Source: Treponema sp.
GTDB lineage: Bacteria > Spirochaetota > Spirochaetia > Treponematales > Breznakiellaceae
Length of the DNA: 32,977 bases
Reading direction: 5' to 3'
Assembly (NCBI GenBank): GCA_009781475.1
Contig: WQYB01000023.1
Coordinates: forward strand, 1 to 32,977
Position numbers and translations under genes: made by a program. Each line of letters starts with the position of its first letter. Within the stretch, counting starts at the first letter, position 1. This document shows positions 26,906 to 31,766 of this stretch, one piece after another. The notes beneath the pieces were generated by a model. The model was not told where the DNA came from and ran no database searches. It saw only the letters and a list, made by a program, of their open reading frames with translations.

Positions 26906-26927
26906 ATAGGAACAGGATATTTTACTT

Positions 26928-27131
26928 ATGGTTAGTATTAATAAAGATCTGCAAAATATAAACAGAACACTTCAGATACATAATGAAATTGCGGAGAAAT
27001 TACTGAATGCAATGCAAAAACCGGAAAATAGATTTATTAAGATATTGCAAATAATAGGTCTAAGTGCTGGCGCTCTTGCGATTTTTAATATAATCGAGAA
27101 TATTATAAAGTGGATCATCGGAGGACTTTAA
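26928..27131 (+). CDS. Small tail-anchored protein, unknown function
   Basis: A 67-residue protein with an N-terminal amphipathic, probably coiled-coil part (about 5-32, heavy in N, L, I and E) and a C-terminal hydrophobic segment (about 40-67, IIGLSAGALAIFNIIENIIK). This suggests attachment to the inner membrane by the C-terminus. I recognise no family. A purine-rich AGGA sequence lies upstream. Its last codons contain the GGAGG ribosome site of a second tiny membrane gene, so the two are likely co-translated. A holin- or toxin-like role is possible but nothing in the sequence proves it. Confidence 0.6.
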   Translation: MVSINKDLQNINRTLQIHNEIAEKLLNAMQKPENRFIKILQIIGLSAGALAIFNIIENIIKWIIGGL

Positions 27132-27132
27132 A

Positions 27133-27222
27133 ATGATTTATCAAATAATTATGTGGACTATTGTCGCAATTCTTGGATTCTCGGTATTTTTCATTGCTAG
27201 ATATTTAGGAAAACGCTCTTAA
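27133..27222 (+). CDS. 29-residue single-span membrane peptide
   Basis: An ATG at 27133 opens a 29-codon frame ending TAA at 27220-27222. The product starts MIYQIIMWTIVAILGFSVFF and ends IARYLGKRS: one membrane helix with a basic end. A strong GGAGG site lies about nine bases upstream, inside the end of the 67-residue gene, and the gap between the genes is one base. The good ribosome site and clean hydrophobic and basic pattern favour a real gene, although it is very short. Confidence 0.55.
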   Translation: MIYQIIMWTIVAILGFSVFFIARYLGKRS

Positions 27223-27242
27223 AGGGCGTCGATCACTTTTTT
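27213..27242 (+). terminator. Possible terminator of the tiny membrane operon
   Basis: ACGCTCT (27213-27219) pairs with AGGGCGT (27223-27229), including one G-T wobble, across a three-base loop. A run of six T begins about seven bases after the stem. The stem overlaps the last codons of the 29-residue gene. The distance to the T-run makes this only moderately convincing. Confidence 0.4.
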
Positions 27243-27302
27243 CTCTCGCAGAGATCGCATAAGAATTTTTTACCACGAACCAATACGAAAGGTGTCAGGC
27301 AC
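27243..27302. repeat. Fragments of purine-rich and GTGTCAGGCAC repeats
   Basis: CTCTCGCAGAGATCGCATAA, then TTTTACCACGAACCAATACG, then GGTGTCAGGCACTTT are short degenerate members of the repeat families of the region. They lie between the convergent tiny membrane genes and the hicA gene. A very similar ACCACTAACCAACACGAAAA stretch recurs at about 27775-27794. Confidence 0.6.
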
Positions 27303-27311
27303 TTTAAATTT

Positions 27312-27506
27312 CTAAAAATGATATTTAATACCAGCCTGTTTCATAATTTCATTCGCAACATGCCGTATATTAATTTTTCCATCAACAGTAAAATTACGAT
27401 TATTTATTGGACTGTGCCATATATCATGATCTCCCCTGCCATGTCGTACAAAATGACATCCATTTTCTTTTAAAACTTGCCGAACCTTTTTTTCATATTC
27501 TGCCAT
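27312..27506 (-). CDS. hicA: HicA family toxin (mRNA interferase)
   Basis: A 64-residue protein of the double-stranded-RNA-binding-like HicA family. It has EKKVRQVLKENGCHFVRHGR at the start, then GDHDIWHSP with the catalytic histidine, a short NRNFTVDGKI hairpin and the C-terminal helix VANEIMKQAGIKYHF. Length and motif order match active HicA toxins, which cleave mRNA when not bound by an antitoxin. The ATG overlaps the stop of the upstream antitoxin gene (TAATG). Of the toxin-antitoxin loci in this window it is the only one that looks complete. Confidence 0.87.
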   Translation of the reverse strand: MAEYEKKVRQVLKENGCHFVRHGRGDHDIWHSPINNRNFTVDGKINIRHVANEIMKQAGIKYHF

Positions 27507-27721
27507 TAAACCATAACCGCCTGAGTTTCCATTTTAAATGCTAAGTAAATGTCGGTTTTTGATAATTTATTTATTTCAAGCATCTCAGGTACTGCCAGTT
27601 TTACTCTTTTTATTAACAAATCAAGAGAAAAATCCTCAAGAAGAATGGGAATATCATCGTTTTGAGCATACCACTTTTGTGCTTCGTCATCAAAAGATAA
27701 TACAATTGTAAATTTATTCAT
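27506..27721 (-). CDS. DUF1902/HicB-like antitoxin
   Basis: I chose the ATG at 27721 (71 residues) in place of the longer frame from a TTG at 27757, because the DUF1902 fold begins at MNKFTIVLSFDDEAQKWYAQ and the upstream codons overlap promoter-like sequence. The body continues NDDIPILLEDFSLDLLIKRV, as in HicB-type partners. It lacks a visible C-terminal DNA-binding domain. It lies upstream of hicA with a one-base stop/start overlap, as expected for an antitoxin made first. Confidence 0.8.
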   Translation of the reverse strand: MNKFTIVLSFDDEAQKWYAQNDDIPILLEDFSLDLLIKRVKLAVPEMLEINKLSKTDIYLAFKMETQAVMV

Positions 27722-27728
27722 CCAATAT

Positions 27729-27757
27729 ATAATATCATAATTTTTTACAGATAGCAA
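27729..27757 (-). promoter_or_regulatory. Possible promoter of the DUF1902-hicA pair
   Basis: On the minus strand TTGCTA (27752-27757), 17 bases, then TATTAT (27729-27734). The -10 ends only seven bases before the antitoxin ATG at 27721, so the transcript would be nearly leaderless, much like the predicted gpsA promoter. Confidence 0.4.
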
Positions 27758-27794
27758 GCAAAGAAGAATTTCTTACCACTAACCAACACGAAAA

Positions 27795-28223
27795 GTGTCA
27801 GTCACCAAAATTGAACCAGAAATAATTTTAACAAATTCTCTGGAAATTCACTTTATTAACATGGTAAAATACAAGAAGCAGGTGAAAACCTTGTTAGATG
27901 ACCCACTAAATAGATGGCTTACATGGTTTAACAAGGACAGCCCGCCAGAGCTTCTCCAGGAGGTAGTTAGAATGGATTCAGCGATACAGACAGCAGAAGA
28001 CAGATTGCATCATGTAACCCAATCTGAAGAAGACATGCGTATGTATACCCGATATATGATGGCAGAATGTGATCGTACCAGCCAGCTGAACTTCGCTCGT
28101 GATGAAGGTCGAAAAGAGGGCTGCATAACCATCGCCAGAAATCTTTTAGCAAAAGGTTCTACACCAGAATTTGTTCAGGAAATAACAGGGTTAGACCTGG
28201 AAACCATACGACAGCTTACGTAG
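27795..28223 (+). pseudogene. 5'-truncated Rpn-family PD-(D/E)XK nuclease (putative transposase) remnant
   Basis: The frame opens with GTG inside a GTGTCAGTCACC repeat and enters Rpn-like sequence abruptly at IILTNSLEIHFINMVKYKK. It then follows the usual C-terminal half: DDPLNRWLTWFNKDSPPELL, EVVRMDSAIQTAEDRL and FARDEGRKEG. The catalytic N-terminal domain is missing, so it cannot be an active nuclease. The last 28 residues, RNLLAKGSTPEFVQEITGLD onward, are nearly the same as those of the full-length Rpn gene at 29118, although the bodies belong to different subfamilies. It is most likely a deletion remnant. Confidence 0.75.
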
Positions 28224-28301
28224 GGTGACAGTCAACAAATCATACAATTTTATAGGTTTTAATGTAGACAATAAACAAAAAATAGGTTTATAACTAAAAA
28301 T

Positions 28302-28538
28302 ATGGGTATAGAGGAATTATCAAATTATATCATAATTAACAATGAAATTCGCTTCGGGAAACCTTGTATAAAAGGTACTAGAATAACAGTTGGAGATATT
28401 CTTCAATGGTTATCGGAAGGAATTTCCATTTCGGAAATATTGGACGATTATCCATTATTAAAAGAAATACATATTAAAGCGGCTTTATCTTTTGCGGCAA
28501 GACGTGAAGAAATTATAAAGGTAATAGCAGCAGCATAA
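28302..28538 (+). CDS. DUF433 antitoxin
   Basis: A 78-residue protein with the DUF433 signature: IIINNEIRFGKPCIKGTRIT, VGDILQWLSEGISISEILDD and YPLLKEIHIKAALSFAARRE. DUF433 proteins have a winged-helix-like fold and pair with DUF5615 PIN-like toxins, which normally follow directly. Here the stop is followed by the ATG of exactly such a gene, but that toxin is internally deleted (28539-28605). The antitoxin is intact and may be an orphan. The ribosome site is weak. Confidence 0.87.
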   Translation: MGIEELSNYIIINNEIRFGKPCIKGTRITVGDILQWLSEGISISEILDDYPLLKEIHIKAALSFAARREEIIKVIAAA

Positions 28539-28605
28539 ATGAAGCTATTACTCGATGCTAATATATCATATAAAAAATGAATACGGATTATTAGAAATTG
28601 TGTAA
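28539..28605 (+). pseudogene. DUF5615 PIN-like toxin remnant with internal deletion
   Basis: ATG follows the DUF433 stop with no gap and encodes MKLLLDANISYKK before TGA; this is the typical start of DUF5615 toxins, including the metal-binding Asp of LLDAN. Straight afterwards, in another frame, the bases read NEYGLLEIV and TAA, the usual C-terminal end of the same family. About 80-90 central codons are gone and the ends are joined out of frame. The toxin is therefore dead, while the antitoxin in front is complete. Confidence 0.75.
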
Positions 28606-28620
28606 AACTTTTACAGTATC

Positions 28621-28653
28621 TGTGTACTCCGTGCCTCTGTGCCTCCGCGAGAA
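28621..28653. repeat. Right-arm purine/pyrimidine repeat (CTCCGTGCCTCTGTGCC type)
   Basis: TGTGTACTCCGTGCCTCTGT followed by GCCTCCGCGAGAA is a right-arm member of the ACGGAGG family. It lies 15 bases after the deleted DUF5615 toxin. No matching left arm is visible upstream of the DUF433 gene, so the pair is incomplete. Confidence 0.7.
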
Positions 28654-28686
28654 AAATTCCAAAAATATTTTAACACGAAATTTCCT

Positions 28687-28907
28687 GCAAAAAAACCGTG
28701 CGAGTTCCACAGCCTCAGTTGTTAATACTTTTAATACTTAAATAATCTGTACAAGCATAGCAGGCTGCGTTTCAAAAAAACTTTGGAGGAATCTGACTAC
28801 GAGCCCTGCTGGCGCACGGTCTCTACGTCAGAGAATTCCAAAAATGTTTTTCTGCTCCGCTCCTGCCTTGCCTGTACAAAAATATATTTATTAAAAATAT
28901 TTAAACA
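28687..28907 (+). repeat. 221-bp direct repeat, copy 1
   Basis: This copy begins GCAAAAAAACCGTGCGAG and ends AATATTTAAACA; it recurs at 30002-30222 in the same orientation with four differences by my count. CCGTGCG near the start and CGCACGG in the middle are reverse complements. The ORFs in it are short and unconvincing. With the nearby leader sequence it fills the gene-free stretch 28606-29117. Confidence 0.9.
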
Positions 28908-29020
28908 GATGGAGATCAAGTAACGCCCCTATGCTGCTAAGCATCCGCTTCGTTGTGTGTGAAATAAATTCCGAGAATTTACTCTCGCAAAAGCGAAAAA
29001 AAGAAAAACGTTTAATTTTT

Positions 29021-29117
29021 TCCATTCTCAGTCATGCAAAACAGCATGTTCACGCCATATATAAGTATGAAAAATCTGTTTTTGCGGATTTAATTTTTAT
29101 TTTGGCGGAGGCTCTAC
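29021..29117 (+). promoter_or_regulatory. Leader cassette of the Rpn gene, copy A
   Basis: Contains TCCATTCTCAGTCATGCAAA, a CATGC-(6)-GCATG hairpin (29033-29048), CCATATATAAGTA as a likely -10 region, and a second hairpin AAATCTG/CGGATTT (29072-29091) followed by a T-rich stretch, then GGAGG eight bases before the Rpn ATG. The cassette recurs before the second Rpn gene (32186-32280) and, in its first half, before the GxxExxY gene (31031-31080). The second hairpin could act as an attenuator. Confidence 0.6.
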
Positions 29118-29987
29118 ATGGAAGCTAACAGAAATTTTAAGGACAGCGTTTTTACAACATTATTTAATGATCCTGACATCCTTCGGGAATTGTACTGTGC
29201 TCTGGAAGGTATTACACTACCTCCAGACGTACCTGTTTCCATAAACACACTGGAAAATGTGTTGTATTTGGACTTTTACAATGATATTTCTTTTGAAGTA
29301 GATGGAAAATTGATAGTACTTATTGAACATCAAAGCACTATTAACCCAAACATGGCTTTGCGTCTTTTATTCTACATAACCCGTGTACTGGAAAAGAAGA
29401 TTGAAAGCAGAACTTTATACTCCAAAAAACCTGTTTCTATTCCATACCCTGAGTTTTTTGTATTGTATAATGGTAAAGAGCCATTTCCTGACAGTGCTGT
29501 TTTTAAACTGTCAGATTTATTTATTAATCCTAAATCAATTGGATTAAATGAAAAATCATATCCCTTATTGGAATTAGAAGTTAAAGTACTTAACATCAAC
29601 GAAGGAAAGAACATTGAAATCGTAAATCGCTGTAAGAGTCTCGCAGAATACAGTGCTTTTGTAGCCAAGATACATGCTTTATGGAAAGAGTTTGGCAGCC
29701 TTGAAAAAGGAATAAAAGAAGCTATAAAATATTGTTCTAAGCATGGTATAATGAACCGGTTTCTTGAGATACATGGCTCGGAGGTTTTGAATATGATATT
29801 GGAAGAATGGAATACAGAAGATGCAATCGCTTTTGCTCGTGAAGAAGGATGGGAAGACGGTCGAGAATATGGTCAAGAAAACGAAAAACATACCATCGCC
29901 CGAAAAGCTCTAGCAAAAGGCTCTACACCAGAATTTATTCAGGAAATAACAGGACTCGATCTGGAAACCATACGACAGCTTACGTAG
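29118..29987 (+). CDS. Rpn family recombination-promoting nuclease / putative transposase
   Basis: A 289-residue protein of the PD-(D/E)XK superfamily (Rpn, transposase-31-like). The N-terminal domain has NFKDSVFTTLFNDPDILREL, then the catalytic cluster: D56 in YNDISFE, and E70-x-Q72 in VLIEHQS, the ExQ variant usual for Rpn. ALRLLFYITRVLEKKI follows. Rpn proteins of E. coli promote RecA-independent recombination and nick DNA; a true transposase activity is not shown. The C-terminal tail has charged GREYGQENE repeats, then ALAKGSTPEFIQEITGLDLE, probably a small DNA-binding or partner helix pair. The start has GGAGG in front. A near-identical second copy lies at 32281. Confidence 0.9.
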   Translation: MEANRNFKDSVFTTLFNDPDILRELYCALEGITLPPDVPVSINTLENVLYLDFYNDISFEVDGKLIVLIEHQSTINPNMALRLLFYITRVLEKKIESRTLYSKKPVSIPYPEFFVLYNGKEPFPDSAVFKLSDLFINPKSIGLNEKSYPLLELEVKVLNINEGKNIEIVNRCKSLAEYSAFVAKIHALWKEFGSLEKGIKEAIKYCSKHGIMNRFLEIHGSEVLNMILEEWNTEDAIAFAREEGWEDGREYGQENEKHTIARKALAKGSTPEFIQEITGLDLETIRQLT

Positions 29988-30001
29988 GGTGGGCGGTCAC
30001 C

Positions 30002-30222
30002 GCAAAAAAACCGTGCGAGTTCCACAGCCTCAGCTGTTAATACTTTTAATACTTAAATAATCTGTACAGGCATAGCAGGCTGCGTTTCAGAAAAACTTTG
30101 GAGGAATCTGACTACGAGCCCTGCTGGCGCACGGTCTCTACGTCAGAGAATTCCAAAAATGTTTTTCTGTTCCGCTCCTGCCTTGCCTGTACAAAAATAT
30201 ATTTATTAAAAATATTTAAACA
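30002..30222 (+). repeat. 221-bp direct repeat, copy 2
   Basis: Same orientation and nearly the same sequence as 28687-28907. It has two perfect inverted pairs: CCGTGCG (30011-30017) with CGCACGG (30128-30134), and TGTACAGGCA (30063-30072) with TGCCTGTACA (30184-30193). These pairs interleave, so they can only form together as a pseudoknot or as alternative folds. Together the copies flank the Rpn gene at 29118-29987. Confidence 0.9.
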
Positions 30223-30246
30223 ACAGATGGATATCAACCTAAAACT

Positions 30247-30274
30247 CCCGTGCCTTTGCGCCTCCGCGAGAAAC
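30247..30274. repeat. Right-arm purine/pyrimidine repeat fragment
   Basis: CCCGTGCCTTTGCGCCTCCG then CGAGAAAC resembles the right arms at 2905-2940 and 28621-28653. It is directly downstream of the 221-bp repeat, as copy 1 has such an arm directly upstream. Confidence 0.6.
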
Positions 30275-30303
30275 TCTTCTTCGCAAGCAATGTCAGTCAC
30301 CGC

Positions 30304-30338
30304 AAAAAAAATCCCGACCGCTAAAGCAGCTGGGATTT
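30304..30338 (-). terminator. Rho-independent terminator of the secreted-protein gene
   Basis: AAATCCC (30309-30315) pairs with GGGATTT (30332-30338). On the minus strand the hairpin is followed by a T-run of about eight. It lies 18 bases after the stop of the gene at 30357-30878. Confidence 0.8.
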
Positions 30339-30356
30339 AAAAACTTCTCGTTTGTA

Positions 30357-30878
30357 CTAGTTATTCTGAGTGATTGTAAATGCCGAGAAGCGAATAGTGA
30401 CAGGTCCCTGTACACCAGAGCCTGCTCGTCCGCGAGTACCAGCGCCTTCTGTGAAAACATTAAGTACATTTCTATTTGCTGCTGCGGAAGTTGCTGCTGC
30501 GGTTGTAACAAGAGTAAATTCAACGGTGTATGTCTGTCCCGTTCTTAAAAGTCCCATATTAGCGTCATTAGTAGTCCAATAAGGGCTTAATTCCCTCCAC
30601 CAGCCTGCCGCTTCTGATGGATCAAGAAGAACAAACATTAATTCATCTTCCAGATTACGACTTACAGTAAATGTCGCTTTGATAGTATACGATTGACCAG
30701 CGGCGATTTGGCGTCCATTCATAAGATTCCTAGCTGAAATTTGATTTCCATAAGAATTTCCATGTTCAAAACCATCATTCAAAACAAGGTTAAATGCGCC
30801 TAAATCTCTTGTTTGCGCAAACAACGCAGGAACCATAAAAAAGCTAAGGATCAATACGACCAATAGTACCTTTTTCAT
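30357..30878 (-). CDS. Secreted beta-rich protein of unknown function
   Basis: I chose the ATG at 30878, not the longer frame from 30941, because GGAGG lies eight bases before it and it opens a clean signal peptide (MKKVLLVVLILSFFMVPALFAQ). The 173-residue product has a mature part of alternating beta-type segments: AAGQSYTIKATFTVSRNLED, ELMFVLLDPS, QTYTVEFTLVT and GPVTIRFSAFTITQ. This resembles a single jelly-roll carbohydrate-binding-like domain, but I recognise no family. It contains an Ala-rich loop (AAATSAAANRN). It stands alone, with its own terminator, amid mobile-type genes. Confidence 0.75.
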   Translation of the reverse strand: MKKVLLVVLILSFFMVPALFAQTRDLGAFNLVLNDGFEHGNSYGNQISARNLMNGRQIAAGQSYTIKATFTVSRNLEDELMFVLLDPSEAAGWWRELSPYWTTNDANMGLLRTGQTYTVEFTLVTTAAATSAAANRNVLNVFTEGAGTRGRAGSGVQGPVTIRFSAFTITQNN

Positions 30879-30963
30879 TAAAAAACCTCCAAAAAATATT
30901 TTTCGGATAACCGATACTACTATAATACCATTGGTCGCCAAAAATTACAAACTTTTTTTAAGA

Positions 30964-31004
30964 TTTCAGTCACTTTTTTAAGACTTCTCCCGGAGGCGCA
31001 GTAA
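30964..31004. repeat. Composite repeat (CAGTCACTTTTTTAAG plus CGGAGGCGCAG)
   Basis: TTCAGTCACTTTTTTAAGAC followed by TTCTCCCGGAGGCGCAGTAA joins the GTCAC motif to a left-arm purine repeat. The same composite occurs at 32001-32035. It lies between the divergent secreted-protein and GxxExxY genes. Confidence 0.65.
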
Positions 31005-31030
31005 AATTAAGAGGAATTTTTAACCACTTT

Positions 31031-31080
31031 TTTCCATTCTCAGTCATGCAAAACAGCACTTTTGACCCATATATAAGTAC
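31031..31080 (+). promoter_or_regulatory. Leader cassette, copy B, in front of the GxxExxY gene
   Basis: TTTCCATTCTCAGTCATGCA, AAACAGCA and CCATATATAAGTA match copy A before the Rpn gene at 29118; the second half differs. Downstream is a small AACCTT/AAGGTT hairpin (31081-31097) and then an AAGGAG ribosome site. A shared promoter for different PD-(D/E)XK-fold genes is the simplest reading. Confidence 0.6.
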
Positions 31081-31122
31081 AACCTTTTTTGAAGGTTGCA
31101 TCACCTTTTTAAGGAGTATTTT

Positions 31123-31554
31123 ATGGAAAAAGAGTTCACACGGAGGCACAGAGACACGGAGGTTTTGAATATGAATGAAAATGAAATTGGTTCAATTATA
31201 GTTGATACAGCGATTGATCTTCATAAAAGACTAGGTCCCGGATTACTAGAAAGTGTTTATGAAATAATTTTTACGAAACTACTTGCAAAAAGAGGACTTC
31301 TTGTTCAACGGCAAGTTTCAATCCCAATAGAGTTTGATGGAGAATCCTTTGATGAAGGATTTAGGATTGATTTATTTGTACATGGGAAAGTTATAATTGA
31401 ATTAAAATCTGTAGAGAGAATAACGGGTATTCACAAAAAACAATTATTAACATATTTGAAATTGACTAATACAAAAGTTGGATATTTATTAAATTTTGGA
31501 GCAGAAGTAATGAAATATGGGATTTATAGAGTAATAAACGGTATTGTTGAATAG
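31123..31554 (+). CDS. GxxExxY protein (PD-(D/E)XK-type fold)
   Basis: The 143-residue form starts at ATG 31123 with AAGGAG six bases before it; a 127-residue form starts at ATG 31171 with GGAGG eight bases before it. The longer form carries FTRRHRDTEVLNM, which is simply the translated ACGGAGG repeat, so the shorter one may be the true ancestral start. The conserved part has IVDTAIDLHKRLGPG, the family motif GLLESVY (40-46), then RIDLFVHGKVIIELKS with D83 and E93-x-K95, a PD-(D/E)XK-like active site, and LLTYLKLTNTKVGYLLNFG. The family's function is not established; a nuclease role is inferred. The gene lies between inverted purine-rich repeats. Confidence 0.9.
   Translation: MEKEFTRRHRDTEVLNMNENEIGSIIVDTAIDLHKRLGPGLLESVYEIIFTKLLAKRGLLVQRQVSIPIEFDGESFDEGFRIDLFVHGKVIIELKSVERITGIHKKQLLTYLKLTNTKVGYLLNFGAEVMKYGIYRVINGIVE
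31136..31162. repeat. Left inverted arm of the GxxExxY element
   Basis: TTCACACGGAGGCACAGAGA then CACGGAGG. About 22 of its first 28 bases match the reverse complement of the arm at 31571-31610. It overlaps the 5' end of the longer GxxExxY frame, and its final GGAGG serves as a ribosome site for the shorter one. Confidence 0.8.
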
Positions 31555-31570
31555 AATTTATCTTATATAT

Positions 31571-31610
31571 TTTCTCTGTGTACTTTGTGCCTCCGTGCCC
31601 CCGTGTGAAA
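31571..31610. repeat. Right inverted arm of the GxxExxY element
   Basis: TTTCTCTGTGTACTTTGTGC then CTCCGTGCCCCCGTGTGAAA. It begins 17 bases after the GxxExxY stop and is the reverse complement of the left arm, with the outer TTCACACGG best conserved. Confidence 0.8.
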
Positions 31611-31642
31611 TTCTTTTGACGGATATTTATGTCCAAAATAAC

Positions 31643-31685
31643 CTCTCGCAGAGGCGCAAAGGCGCAGTTAAGGTGACTGTCGCCT
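31643..31685. repeat. Left-arm repeat fused to a GGTGACTGTC motif
   Basis: CTCTCGCAGAGGCGCAAAGG then CGCAGTTAAGGTGACTGTCGCC. It ends six bases before the surviving C-terminal codons of a DUF4258 toxin, so the repeat marks the truncation point. Confidence 0.7.
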
Positions 31686-31691
31686 TGTTAA

Positions 31692-31766
31692 TTTTCAATT
31701 TCTGCGATACATTATTTTCCTGACCCTAATGAATGGACAGATGATTTTAAAAAAAGGAGGTTTTAA
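31692..31766 (+). pseudogene. C-terminal stub of a DUF4258 toxin
   Basis: This open frame after a TAA at 31689-31691 encodes about 24 residues ending YFPDPNEWTDDFKKRRF and TAA. That is the normal end of DUF4258 toxins (P-D-P-x-x-W-x-D-D-F). The stop overlaps the ATG of the MqsA-like antitoxin gene (TAATG), as in intact pairs, and its Arg-Arg codons contain the antitoxin's GGAGG site. The rest of the toxin is missing and replaced by repeat sequence. Confidence 0.7.

Larger units (their letters stand above)
29996..30310 (+). repeat. 300-base segment bounded by a 15-base direct repeat
   Basis: GTCACCGCAAAAAAA occurs at 29996-30010 and again at 30296-30310, exactly 300 bases apart. The segment between includes copy 2 of the 221-bp repeat and a purine-rich repeat fragment. 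This could mark an insertion with target duplication, or recombination between repeats. It accounts for most of the gene-free stretch 29988-30356. Confidence 0.8.

Noticed and set aside
27722-27757. Longer start (TTG) of the DUF1902 antitoxin
   Set aside because: The extra codons overlap a promoter-like TTGCTA/TATTAT pair, and the family fold starts at the ATG at 27721.
28931-29128. A 65-codon plus-strand frame before the Rpn gene
   Set aside because: It runs through the repeated leader and hairpins, overlaps the Rpn start, and copy C of the leader does not preserve it.
30098-30340. Short frames on both strands within the 221-bp repeat copy 2
   Set aside because: They run out of the repeat into unrelated sequence and terminator, and no ribosome site or family motif supports them.
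30879-30941. Longer start of the secreted protein at 30357-30878
   Set aside because: The extension lacks a ribosome site and would bury the signal peptide; the ATG at 30878 has GGAGG eight bases before it.
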